Shown in pieces: positions 20,401 to 30,700 of a DNA stretch of 64,000 nucleotides. The first letter of the stretch is position 1. Each line of letters opens with the position of its first letter. The notes beneath the pieces are model-generated. The model made no database searches. It saw only the letters and a program-made list of their open reading frames with translations, and was not told the origin of the DNA. Both the position numbers and the translations under genes were made by a program. Source of the DNA: Allomyces arbusculus (Eukaryota > Blastocladiomycota > Blastocladiomycetes > Blastocladiales > Blastocladiaceae); the NCBI GenBank assembly GCA_027604705.1, contig JADHYV010000022.1, forward strand, positions 1 to 64,000, given 5' to 3'.

Positions 20401-23400
20401 ATGTGGAGCGAACCACCGACATGCATGTCTTTGGCAATGCCAATACCTCCCCCAACAACCAAAGAACCAGTGGACGCACTTGATGCATTGGTTGTGCTGG
20501 AGACTGTGATAGACTGCGCATATAAACCGTTCCATGGCGACTGGGTTGCACCAATATCCAGAGTTGAAGCGGACGGAACGAGGTTGGTGGAGACAGTTGT
20601 TGAGTCGCTCCCAATTGTAATTTTGGACGTGCCATTGACCGAAAGATTCATGGCCGAGGACCCTGGTTTTGTCTCAAGTTCGTCGACAAACATGGTGAAA
20701 CCAATGTAGGCGTTCTTGGCAACACCAATTCCGCCCGAAACCTGGAGAGAACCCGATACCGTGCTTGATGCGTCCTCTGTGGAACTCACTTTGAGGCTGC
20801 CGACATGAATTCCAGAGCTTGGTGCAGCACTAAATGTATCAAACACACTCGTCCATGCTGTATATGTGGAAACGCTTCCATCTGGTTCAGCTCCATGTCC
20901 TTCAGCATTGGGAGTAAAACCAAACAAACCAGCATTCAAATGAACAGTTGCCGTGGCAATGCATTCTGGAGCAAGGTGCACAAACAAATGGAAATTGTTC
21001 GAAGCACTCTGGTACACGACAAACTTGCTCCTCGATGACGAGGGGAGTCCATCAACATTCGATTCAGTGAATGATGCAACGAGGGAGCCGGTATGAATGT
21101 TGGCAAATAGTTTTGTGGAGGGGACGCCGCTGACAGGCTGCGACTTGGAAACGCCGTGAAACAGTTCAATGACGACAGAACCGTGCTCATCATTTCCGTT
21201 CGAACCAGCCGAGGAATTGATGCGGCCAAGGTACAACCACTTCTTTTGCAGGGAGTCTGCGTTTTCCATGGACAGGAACGACTGTTTGGCGTTGCTCGAA
21301 GCATTGAAAGTTGGCTGTCCACCCACAATGGCCGACTTTTTGATGGTTGCCCCTCCGTGTACGTACAGGGACCCGTTTCTCGACTCAGTGCCTGTGAGTT
21401 CCGCATCAGTTTGGCTGGACACAACAGTGGTGGACGACGACGCAAGAACAATGGGGGACGGGGCATTGATTTCCAGCGCACCAGTATTGTCCCCTGAACT
21501 GGGTCGCGAAATCATGCCCACAACGTCGTTTCCGTCACAAACTGACAGGGACTGCAAACTGACATTGCTGCCAACTGCCACCGACTTGCCCACCACGATT
21601 CCACCAGAAACATGGACTGCAGAGTCAGTTGTATTGCCGATGCTCAGCGTGCCTTGCGAAACAGATACGTTGTTGGAACTGAATGACGTCGCTGTATCTG
21701 TCACGGACACTTTCTCAGTGGTGCCATGGAAAATCCTGGTTGCGCCAGTCGACTGGTAGTTGATGAACGTGGTTCCCTCTGTTCCCTTATTGACGTACAG
21801 GCTGGACGTTTGGTGTGGCCGAAGCACAAGAGCATCGTCGTCTTGAGAATCAACAAACATGTTGTTGAATGGACTGCCCGTGTGGTCCGTGAAACTGAGC
21901 GACGTCGTGTTTGACAAAACCAAGTTTGTGGCATTGATACTGACTTGCGAGCCGGCAAAAACAGCATCTTTGGCCACGGTCAGACCGCCGAGTATACTGA
22001 CAGATGCGTCCTGAGTTTGTCCAAAGATTGTTTGCCCTGTAGAACCGTCAAACGTCATAATGGCCTGTAGTGTGTTCGTCCCCACTGCAAAGTTTTGAGA
22101 GCCGCATGACCATGCACCTTTCCCAAGAGTCCATGTGTCTCCGCTTGCCGTCGTGTCTGCATCAAAGTTGGAAGACTTATAAAATGACACGGTCGTTGGG
22201 TTATTGGGAGTACTGGGGGCAATTTGGATGGAACCTTGCGACCCGTCCGTATCTTTCAATTTGAGGCCCTTGCTGGCAGTGACAAGACCAGAACCCGCAA
22301 TGCTGAAGATTTGGGCCGTGTTTGCGTACCATTTGAACGAGTCGGCTGATGACGGAACAGAGTGCCACAGAGTGTTGGCTGCAATACCGGAAGCAAAATC
22401 AACCGAGCTCGCTGAAACACCAGGATAAAAGACAATCTTTGTTCCTTGTGACCGCGCCGTCGTTGTCGGGAGTCCTTGTGCGGACTCTGTAAAGTTGAGC
22501 AATGGCTGCGGGCCGTAAAACGTCATTGTGTTGTTGGCAATCACAGAATTGGCGTAGAGTGACTTTGCAATGGCAGCCCCGCCAGCAACGTACATGGACC
22601 CGGATTGTGTATTGGACGAGGCGTCCTGCGTCGACGTCACTGACACCGTTGATGGAGAAAACTGACCGGCAACACTGAGGTCGCCGCCAACAGCGACAGA
22701 TTTGCCCACTCCAAGACCGCCAGCAATCGTCAGTGCACCTCCGCTGGACGGACCTGATGCGTTTTGCGTGCATGCCACGCTGACAGTCCCTGACGGAGAA
22801 ATTGATAAAACGTCGCTGGATGAGCGAATCGAAAATGTTCCATCTCCACTCGCTTGACCAACAGTCCATGCGTCGCCACTAATTACATTTGAAAAGTCGG
22901 ATGTGCGGAACAATGTTATGGTGGACGGCGACCCAGTTGTTGATGGCGCAACCTTGATGTTTCCGTCTGTTGAATCGTTTTGGATTTTGAGGTTGGACAC
23001 GGTCACTGTTTGGGTCGCAGAGTCCATGTCAAGAAGACGGTTCCACGACGTGATTTCAGTTCCAGCCGACGCTCCTGAATTGGAACTCCAGCTCAAGTGC
23101 CCGTTGCTCGACTTTGAGACTTTGAAATTGCCTTGGCTGGTCGAGCTTTTGATTGCCCCAGTGCTGTCCACGTATGCGTCGTAGAAACTATGGATGTTGT
23201 TGTGGCCCAGACATTGTGTGTACATGAGAGGATAAACTGAATTGTCGACAAACACGGACGAATGCGGGCCGTCCTGAACACTTTCTGCGCGACCCTGCAG
23301 AAATAGTTTTGACGACACTGTGGGAGCGTGTGTTGGAACATACAATGCATCGTCAGCGGCACCAATACTTTTGGCAACGACTGCATTGGCATTCACGGAC

Positions 23401-26400
23401 GCACCGACACGGAGGTTTTTGGCAACACCAAGACCACCACTGACTTGGAACGCTCCAGAACTCGTCGAAACAGAGTCTGCCGTGGACGTGATACTGAACG
23501 TGTCGTCCGTGTTTGCAGTGAAAGCTCCTTGGTCGTCCGAAACGCGAATGGAAATGGGCTGGACAATCCCCGCACCAGAATTGTTGGACATGATTGTGTA
23601 CGAGCTTTGCGACGGATTCCACCCCATCACAAGGCGCGACGAAGGCGTTCCAGTCACCATCATGTAGTTGGGCTGGGAACCGTCAGCCGACCCGCACTGT
23701 TTAAATGTTGTTGGTGCATTGAGTGTTTGGCGTTTGAGTTCAAGTGCGTCTCCTGCAGAACTGGATTTGAGCACAAAGTCTTTGACGTGAACACTGGAGT
23801 TGGCGCAAATATCTCCAGCAACTCCAAGACCGCCGGCAATTGTTAATGCGCCGGTAGTGGCCGATGTGCTGTTGGTCGTTGCATGAATTTTGGTGGCAGC
23901 GTAAAGGTTGGCTGAACCGGCGACATTGAGACCGTGGTTGTATGTTTCGTGCGCCGAGAATGCAAAGGCGGTGGATGGAATGTTTTGGCGAGATTGCAGG
24001 ACCGACGCCCATTCGACTTTGAGTTGTTTTGTTGATGTTGAAGTGCACGACCACACCAAGACAAATGGAACGTGAACGTTTGCTTCGTCAAAAGTATACT
24101 GGCCGCTATAAAGTGTGTTTGAATCATTCACTGCCATTTGGTCCATGATGCACTTATTGCCAACAAACAGCTGGACTCCATCAGTGCACGTCACAATAAA
24201 CGTATATTCCTCGCTGTACGATGCTTTGATGTACCCTTGGAAAACGGCAGTAAACTTGTTGTCTACAGTCGCGGAACCACTTGGCCACGATGGGTTCGTG
24301 TACTGGAGACTGTTGGTCGTCGTTTGCAGAACGTGTCGGGAACCAGCAATGGTCGGGAGGCCAGTCGTGTTGGGATTTGATGCATACACGCTCACGAGCA
24401 AATGATTCTCGCCGACGTTTTGGAAAGTCGATGACGGGTCAATGCAAAGAGCCGGAACTGTGTTATGGAAATCGAATTGGGGGACAATGTTCACGTGACC
24501 GCTGGCATGAATGGTTTTGGCGACCGACATTCCGCCCTTGACTTGGAGGGACCCTGTTGTGGACGACACTGCGTCTTGTGTTTGTGCAATGGTCGTGACA
24601 GTGTCCGTGACGCTCAAAAGCTGGGTTTGTGATGCATTGGAAATGGAAAGACCATTGCCGTTCGTGTATTCAAGTGTCGAAAGTTGTGCGCCAGAGTCGT
24701 ACCCGAACGTCAGGTTGCCAAGTGTACTGCTTTGGTCGGCGACATGCAGATTTCGAACGTGCAACGATTTTGCAACTGACATACCGCCCTTGATACTCAG
24801 TGCACCGTCAGTGGAAGTATGCGACGTGGCATCCGACGCGTCCTCAATAATGGATTTCCCCGACGACACACGCAATGCCCATTGTTTGTTCATGGTGATG
24901 CCCGCTCCATGTGGTGCCATTGAGCCGTCAATGTGAAGCGTTGCTGCGTTTTCAATGGTCATGGGGCTCGAAGGGGTTTGGTTCTGAATATCCATTGTCC
25001 CCAAATACATTGATGACACTGACCCCAGCGATTCTCCTGCATTACTTGAAACGATGGTCGCGGATGGAACGGTCAAAAACGTTCCCGTGCTTGATTGGAT
25101 GGACGCAGCTTGCAAACCGGGAGTGAGTGAAAGTTGACCTGAGACTGTTGCATTGCCATTGATGGTCGTATCTGCAGTAATGACGGCGGTTTCTGCAGAC
25201 AGTCTGAACAAGTTTGCTGAGAATTGCATGTCTGACGAATTTGCCAGGACAAGCGTTCCAGAACTGCTGGAAATGGACGCATTCGTTGATCCAATGTACA
25301 GGGGGTCCTGGACAGTCAGCGAACCGCCAACATTCATGTTTTTGGCCGTTGAAATACCTCCGGCAACGTGGAGTGCACCGTCTGTGCTCGACGTACTCTG
25401 GGTCGTCGAAAGCATCTTGACGTTTCCAGAATCACCGTCAATTTTGAACGCGAGAACACCCGGCGTCGATGCATACACCCCGAGATTTCCAGCCCCCAGA
25501 TTTGTCATGTTCCCTGAACCCCCAACTTTAATATCGAAATTTGCGTTTGAATGGGTCGTGTTTTCAAGGTGCACTGTTTCATCCACGGTGTCGTTGCCAC
25601 TGACAATAAGACCAACGTGTCCACTCGAACCGCCTCCAATGTACTTTTGTTCCACCTTTTGCGCACTCACAACGGTTTTATCAAATCGAGTCCCACCGCG
25701 AACTTGCAGTGCACCAGTCGTTGGACTTGACGACTCTTCAGTGCTATTGACAATGATTTGACCAGTCTGAATGGATTTTTGCACGCCAATACCGCCTGAA
25801 AAGGTGACCGATGCGTTTGTCGATGTTGCCGCATCTGCCGTATTCGTGAAGCTCGTGCGACCGTTGGCGTCAATCTTCACCCTCGTTTGCTGACCACTGA
25901 GAAGGCCGCCTGTGTTAAACTCAATGCTACCATACGAGTAAATGGACGTCTTGTCAGAATTCCCGGAAGCGTCTGTCTTAAAGTAAATGGCATGGTGGGG
26001 CGTTGGACCCTCGACAACGCCATTTCCATTTGATTGATTGTCGAGAACAAGTTTTCCTCCTCCAGAAAAAATGGACTTGCCGACGTTCAAAGTCCCGGCA
26101 ATTCCCGCTCCTCCAGCAGCAATGAGCGAACCGCTGGTCGTATTGATAGAGTCCTGCGTCTCATTGATTTTGATGGCCCCTTCTGTTTGAATCGACAAAG
26201 CATTGCCGATACTCGTATGGATACCTCCAGACGGTTTACCAACGTAGAGGGTTGTTGCTTCGTTGATTCTCGTGTTCGGTGAGGACGTATCAATGGTTGC
26301 AGACCCAAAACTGACATTGGACCAGGACTCGATGGTGTCGTTTTGAGCCGGGTCAGTGAGCGTGATGGCCTGGTCGGGGACACACATGGTTTGGCCAGTC

Positions 26401-27632
26401 GGGTTGAGAGTTGTTGACACGGTCTGTGATCCAAGTGTTGTGCTGCCGGACACTGCAAGGTTGGACGAGGTCAAAGTGCTGTTCTGGAACTTGAGATTGG
26501 ACGATGTTAGCAGACCACTCGAAGCATTACCGTACGGGATTTGACCGGCATTAAAGTACGTCTGACCAGTACCGCCATGTGCAACTTCAATTGTCGATGC
26601 ATTCCACGTTCCCGAAGTCAGCGTGCCGACTTTTGTAACGTGACTCAGATCTGAATCCACGCTGAGAGGTACACCAGCTCCTCCCGATAGACCAATCGAT
26701 GCAATCCCGGATGATACACGAAGCATGTCATTGTACACCTCGATGGTTGCCCCGTCCACATTGACGTCCAACCAGTTCCCTGACTTGACAAGTCCAGACC
26801 CAGCATTGATCTGCCCAGCACCGTTAAACTGCACAAATTGCAATTCTGACACTCCAACAATGTCGTCTGGCGGACTCGAGACACACACAAAGCCATTCGA
26901 TGCATTCACGGACCCTTTTTCCACAAACATATATGCTCCTGAACTCCCAGACCATGAAGAAAAATCCTTGGAACGAAGGGGTGCCCCTGACCCTTGAATT
27001 TCGTAAATGCCGTTTTCGACTTGATTAAGTTGGTCCTTGACAAGAATCCGATTGCCTTGAGCCAGCAGGACATTGTCAATAATCGAACCTGGGCCAATTG
27101 ATGACAAAGACAAATTTGTAGTTGTTGCGCATCGAACTGATGCCTTGACGTCAAGACCTTGAAGTTGGGCGTCAACGTATTGTTTGTTGACGGCGTCGCC
27201 AGGATTAAGTGGAACAGGAATATTCACAACTGGGTTGTTGTTTGCATCAAGTTTTCCCTCCATAAGCAAAGTCGACCCAACTGTAAGATTCTTTGCAACA
27301 GACATACCTCCATCAACTTGAAGCGCTCCTGCGTTGTGTTCGTCGACGTCTGTTTGATTTTGAATTACGACTGTACCGCCAACATGGAGGCTTTTCTGAA
27401 TCCCAACCCCGCCCTGAGCAATAATCCCTCCAGTCGAGGGCCCTGATGAATCAACTGTTGACGTAATAGTGAATGTATCGGAAACAGTAACTGGAGAAGC
27501 GAAAGTGACGAAATGGTTTGTCCCGTCAAAGAGTGCAATTTCATTGTTGGACGTGTCTTTGACAATCACGTCCCGATCAGTCACTTCAAAGACATTCACA
27601 CCTGACGAACTCGCAATGAACCGCGATGCCAT
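17430..27632 (-). CDS. giant fibre-like repeat protein with PA14 domain (3400 aa)
   Basis: One unbroken frame of 3400 codons. Several dozen copies of a 40-70 residue unit run through it, each with a word like SSTGALVVSGGVGIAKN followed by VGG. This is a pattern known from tail-fibre and fibre-like proteins of phages and large algal or amoebal viruses. Residues about 280-400 include VGTLTSGTWNASTIEVAHGG, a phage fibre motif. Residues about 1100-1220 (GYIKASYSEEYTFIVTCTDG and VQLFVGNKCIMD) look like a PA14 carbohydrate-binding domain. The last 250 residues leave the repeat and form beta-rich heads. No signal peptide is seen. It is likely a surface fibre for host attachment (inference). It is divergent from the helicase fusion at 27769. 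Confidence 0.85.
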   Translation of the reverse strand: MASRFIASSSGVNVFEVTDRDVIVKDTSNNEIALFDGTNHFVTFASPVTVSDTFTITSTVDSSGPSTGGIIAQGGVGIQKSLHVGGTVVIQNQTDVDEHNAGALQVDGGMSVAKNLTVGSTLLMEGKLDANNNPVVNIPVPLNPGDAVNKQYVDAQLQGLDVKASVRCATTTNLSLSSIGPGSIIDNVLLAQGNRILVKDQLNQVENGIYEIQGSGAPLRSKDFSSWSGSSGAYMFVEKGSVNASNGFVCVSSPPDDIVGVSELQFVQFNGAGQINAGSGLVKSGNWLDVNVDGATIEVYNDMLRVSSGIASIGLSGGAGVPLSVDSDLSHVTKVGTLTSGTWNASTIEVAHGGTGQTYFNAGQIPYGNASSGLLTSSNLKFQNSTLTSSNLAVSGSTTLGSQTVSTTLNPTGQTMCVPDQAITLTDPAQNDTIESWSNVSFGSATIDTSSPNTRINEATTLYVGKPSGGIHTSIGNALSIQTEGAIKINETQDSINTTSGSLIAAGGAGIAGTLNVGKSIFSGGGKLVLDNQSNGNGVVEGPTPHHAIYFKTDASGNSDKTSIYSYGSIEFNTGGLLSGQQTRVKIDANGRTSFTNTADAATSTNASVTFSGGIGVQKSIQTGQIIVNSTEESSSPTTGALQVRGGTRFDKTVVSAQKVEQKYIGGGSSGHVGLIVSGNDTVDETVHLENTTHSNANFDIKVGGSGNMTNLGAGNLGVYASTPGVLAFKIDGDSGNVKMLSTTQSTSSTDGALHVAGGISTAKNMNVGGSLTVQDPLYIGSTNASISSSSGTLVLANSSDMQFSANLFRLSAETAVITADTTINGNATVSGQLSLTPGLQAASIQSSTGTFLTVPSATIVSSNAGESLGSVSSMYLGTMDIQNQTPSSPMTIENAATLHIDGSMAPHGAGITMNKQWALRVSSGKSIIEDASDATSHTSTDGALSIKGGMSVAKSLHVRNLHVADQSSTLGNLTFGYDSGAQLSTLEYTNGNGLSISNASQTQLLSVTDTVTTIAQTQDAVSSTTGSLQVKGGMSVAKTIHASGHVNIVPQFDFHNTVPALCIDPSSTFQNVGENHLLVSVYASNPNTTGLPTIAGSRHVLQTTTNSLQYTNPSWPSGSATVDNKFTAVFQGYIKASYSEEYTFIVTCTDGVQLFVGNKCIMDQMAVNDSNTLYSGQYTFDEANVHVPFVLVWSCTSTSTKQLKVEWASVLQSRQNIPSTAFAFSAHETYNHGLNVAGSANLYAATKIHATTNSTSATTGALTIAGGLGVAGDICANSSVHVKDFVLKSSSAGDALELKRQTLNAPTTFKQCGSADGSQPNYMMVTGTPSSRLVMGWNPSQSSYTIMSNNSGAGIVQPISIRVSDDQGAFTANTDDTFSITSTADSVSTSSGAFQVSGGLGVAKNLRVGASVNANAVVAKSIGAADDALYVPTHAPTVSSKLFLQGRAESVQDGPHSSVFVDNSVYPLMYTQCLGHNNIHSFYDAYVDSTGAIKSSTSQGNFKVSKSSNGHLSWSSNSGASAGTEITSWNRLLDMDSATQTVTVSNLKIQNDSTDGNIKVAPSTTGSPSTITLFRTSDFSNVISGDAWTVGQASGDGTFSIRSSSDVLSISPSGTVSVACTQNASGPSSGGALTIAGGLGVGKSVAVGGDLSVAGQFSPSTVSVTSTQDASSNTQSGSMYVAGGAAIAKSLYANSVIANNTMTFYGPQPLLNFTESAQGLPTTTARSQGTKIVFYPGVSASSVDFASGIAANTLWHSVPSSADSFKWYANTAQIFSIAGSGLVTASKGLKLKDTDGSQGSIQIAPSTPNNPTTVSFYKSSNFDADTTASGDTWTLGKGAWSCGSQNFAVGTNTLQAIMTFDGSTGQTIFGQTQDASVSILGGLTVAKDAVFAGSQVSINATNLVLSNTTSLSFTDHTGSPFNNMFVDSQDDDALVLRPHQTSSLYVNKGTEGTTFINYQSTGATRIFHGTTEKVSVTDTATSFSSNNVSVSQGTLSIGNTTDSAVHVSGGIVVGKSVAVGSNVSLQSLSVCDGNDVVGMISRPSSGDNTGALEINAPSPIVLASSSTTVVSSQTDAELTGTESRNGSLYVHGGATIKKSAIVGGQPTFNASSNAKQSFLSMENADSLQKKWLYLGRINSSAGSNGNDEHGSVVIELFHGVSKSQPVSGVPSTKLFANIHTGSLVASFTESNVDGLPSSSRSKFVVYQSASNNFHLFVHLAPECIATATVHLNAGLFGFTPNAEGHGAEPDGSVSTYTAWTSVFDTFSAAPSSGIHVGSLKVSSTEDASSTVSGSLQVSGGIGVAKNAYIGFTMFVDELETKPGSSAMNLSVNGTSKITIGSDSTTVSTNLVPSASTLDIGATQSPWNGLYAQSITVSSTTNASSASTGSLVVGGGIGIAKDMHVGGSLHMGAFSITPTLSTTTLHHSNGTVLIDANAQIEQTLSIESGSVSGAGSNLRGQMLTVKSATWQDTTTAPGSTASSNIYANYLGAPIVTSLNANVTTPRAATLFIENAPIASTNQTLQSMYALWVDNGSVWIGSTSDSVSHIATSSQASLVVAGGMSVQKTASFGKVSLGNTNTNGIKSSDIFNNAAGGLMTFKLTTGTASDKFSFVHSNLTDTEVLSMTKTQSTFNTSVQLQDSLSVLGTTTVSGSLLVSQTSSLSTVYAKSLIQVAPDSGTTSAISLLRNADSQVSTAGDQYTMSNTDRTLTFACNGTGNIVSMASSGTTTFGQTIESTGASSGSVVLSGGLGVAKRINTLSHLFVDISSTNAGVQAGGATISHNAASWSPNMATSVSDRHLALVNNSTSGAVTMTMQNLNSPLYWDMVMDGSSNAILGFTCVDKTFVSIKGTDGTVSLTSTTNASSTSSGALTLAGGLGVAKNAFFGGNVTMDRYVDGTGALVVRNSHSGSVSSAQIQLQNDTATPCTLTMYSSNHALNANDLVLQNTVGSIKLFNSSSKGLKVASNIVSDLSVAVLDTTDASSSSTGSLTLAGGLGVKKNVFVDSSILLKSSSGSVGLKGSATATETYTLTLPVSRPPEANATLICDLSGNLAWGIPMPSSGSSSGRIAQTFGGAQNQSSPANINGLVFPTGSFSIFVNVKVDADTDLTAMFELRGVVSGGTWSFIQNHIGDYTGIVFSITSGGQIQYTSPGYSGFVSLTFTWEDQVYSNSVINVLNIGDDVFTNPANGSFMMVKGSTFTDTVTSPSSTASEWSSVQFKAPTIAATNSDVTTTNASTVYIEDAPIQGANQTCTNRYALNVARGHVNIGDTSQSTSPATGALTVAGGVGIQKDLHVNGSVNVNGSLNVGGTSHSIILSGTQSVGPSASQSMQVTVTLPQTMPSTNYTLTGSVSTTSSSTNVFIVSFSSVSTTQFTANIYLVNGTTWSDTNTKLNWTIHSA

Positions 27633-27768
27633 CTTTAATGTTAACTGTATAAAAATTCAAGTAATCGATAGACGAACGTACATGGAGGTTGTGTCAAAGC
27701 AAACCCACAAATCGATAGTCACGCTTGTATATCATCAAGGGCACCTGCCCACGATGGTTCAGAGCAAA

Positions 27769-30700
27769 ATGCAGTTGTTTCCCCACCAGATCCAAGCACT
27801 CGAGAAAATCAAAGACCATGACCGCGGCGTGTTCAACATAACGTGTGGCGGAGGCAAGTCAATGGTCATTAAGGAAGCGGCACTGCTCCACAAAATCAGC
27901 GTCGTATTTGCTCCGACCAAGAATTTGGTTGCTCAGTTCCATCGCAATTACTTTGAAAACGACCAAGCGTTTGTCCCGGTTGTCATCAACTCGGACAATC
28001 CCGTCGACGAAACGACTATGAAGAGTGTCAAGGAAGCGCTCGAGACTGATGCCCGCGTAGTATTCCTGTGCAACTACCAAAGTCTTCACGTCGTGCAACA
28101 ATTGTGTGTGGATCTCGGTGTTGTCCTTGACATTGTCATGTTCGACGAGGCGCACAATGTCACATCGAAGAACAGCCGCGGCAAGATTGCGGACATGAAG
28201 GCCGAGCAGAACTCGGGGAGTGACGAAATGGACGTCGATGAAGATCAGGACGATTCAGAGTGCGAATCAGTCAACGGGTCTGAAGACAGCGCTTCCGAGT
28301 CCAGCGTTGACCACGTGTACCAAGTCGATGCGGGTCAAGTCGCAAAACTCCAAGCTCGCAAAACCTTCTTCTTTACTGCGACGCCGACCAGGGTCATGAA
28401 GAACCACCCCGACATTTATGGCGACGAACTTATTCGCTACACATACGCGCAAGCTGTCATGGACGCTGTGGTCAAGAACGTCGACACGGTGATTGAGTGC
28501 TACGCTGCGGACGACAAGTCGTGTCTCGACGCCGGCTACGACCGACTGATTCCAGCCATCAACCGATTCATTGCCGACGCTGATGTTTCTCGGGTCATTG
28601 TTTACACGAGTCATGTCCGCGACACTTTGAGTTCAAAAGCCTCGGTCGATGGGCTCGTCAAGAACAAGAAACTCTTTGACAAGAACGTCATCGTGCACGC
28701 CGTGACTGCATCAACGTCATTGCAGCAGCGAGACAAGATCTTTGACACGTTCCGAGGCAAGTCAAAGAAAGTTCACGTCATTGTGTCGTGTCGAACCATT
28801 TCAGAGGGTGTTGACCTTCCCAATTGCGACGCTGTTGTGATCCTCGACCCGTCACACAGTGTGGTGACGAACGTACAGCGTGGTCTCCGTGCATGCCGGT
28901 TGACTCCAGAGGAACGTCAACTTGGGACCTGGGACAACGCCGTTGTGTTCTATCCCATCAACGTGCCGCAACAAGCGTTTGTCGAACTCATTGACTCGAC
29001 TCAAGACGAAATCACCAAGGACTACCTTTCCAAGTCGATCCATGCACATTCATTCGAGTTTGCCATGACGGTCGTCAACTTTCTCAAGCACGACCTCGAG
29101 CTCGACGTCCTGTTCGACTTTAAGTGTCCTGGTTCATCCGGCGATCCTTCAGCCAGAAAGGTCTGCGAAAAGAAAGCGCGACAAAGGACTCTTTCGACAC
29201 ATGGAAAGCCAGTGTCAAGGGTCACGTTTTCTCTGGACACGACCGTGACGTGGAACATTGACCAGTTCCGCGAATCTGCAACGTACCTTTCTACGTCCAT
29301 GAACGTCATTGGACTTGACAAAATGTGGGATTGCAAGTGCCAGTTACTGCGCGAGTTCATGACCGTTCATGGTCGTGCGCCATCACAAATAGCAAAGACC
29401 AAGGACGAAAAAGTGCTTGGTAAGTGGGTCTCGAAACATCGCAGTGACTATCCCATTGGAAAGTTATCCCAAGACCGTGTGACCCAGCTCGAGTCCATCC
29501 CTGGTTGGACATGGGATCCCGTCCAAGAAAGCTACGACAAGAACCTGGCTGCTGTGCGCGACTTTATGACCGTGCATGGTCGTGCTCCATCAACTCATTC
29601 AAAGACTAAGGACGAAAAGGTGCTTGGTAAGTGGGCCTCAACCCGTCGCGGGGACTATTCCAAGGGAAAGCTGGCTCAAGAACGCGTGGCCCAGCTCGAG
29701 TCGATCCCTGGCTGGTCATGGGACCTGCTTCAAGACAGTTTCAACCAGAATCTGGCTGCTGTGTGCGAGTTCATGACCCAACATGGTCGCGCACCATCGA
29801 CAACAGCAAAGACCAAGAACGAAAAAGCGCTTGGGGTGTGGACCTTGGTCCGTCGCAGGGACTATTCCAAGGGAAAGCTGGCTCAAGAACGCGTGGCCCA
29901 GCTCGAGTCGATCCCTGGCTGGTCATGGGACCTGCTTCAAGACAGTTTCAACCAGAATCTGGCTGCTGTGTGCGAGTTCATGACCCAACATGGTCGCGCA
30001 CCATCGACAACAGCAAAGACCAAGAACGAAAAAGCGCTTGGGGTGTGGACCTTGGTCCGTCGCAGGGACTATTCCAAGGGAAAGCTGGCTCAAGACCGGA
30101 TTGTCCAGCTCGAGTCGATCCCTGGCTGGTGGTGGTCCAAGGAAACGAAACCCAAGACCAAGTCGCTGAAACGGGCTGCACCATCTTCTGTTCAGTCGGA
30201 TCAAGAACGCACGGCGAAACGTCCGCGGCAATTGTCGACCATTTCCGAGTATCACAAGCGGTTCAAGTCCATGTCGTCGTCGAAACTCCACCAAGAGTTT
30301 TTGAGCAACCCTCAAACGTTCCATGACTACCATAAAGTCGCGTCCAAGAACTGGTCTGGTTTCAACTCTCAAGACCTTCCCGTGTCCCAAGTCGCTGCTA
30401 TTGTCAACAACATGTACTCGCGGACCAAATCAGCAATGCACATTGCTGATTTCGGCGCCGGTCTTGGGACACTCAAAGACCTCATCGACCCTGCTCATGA
30501 CCTCAAGGGCTTTGACCACGTGTCTGTCCAGCCATGGATTGAAGCTCGAGACATGCGTGATACCGGACTTGATGACCAGTCTGTGGACGTTGCTGTGTTC
30601 AGTATGTCGCTTTGGGGCTCGAACTGGTCCGACTACATTCGAGAAGCTTTCCGAGTGCTCAAGTTCAACGGTTACGCGGTCATTGTCGACTCGACAAAGC

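Noticed and set aside
29344-30135. CRISPR-like or satellite repeat
   Set aside because: The 207-bp units are in-frame HA domains of the helicase fusion.
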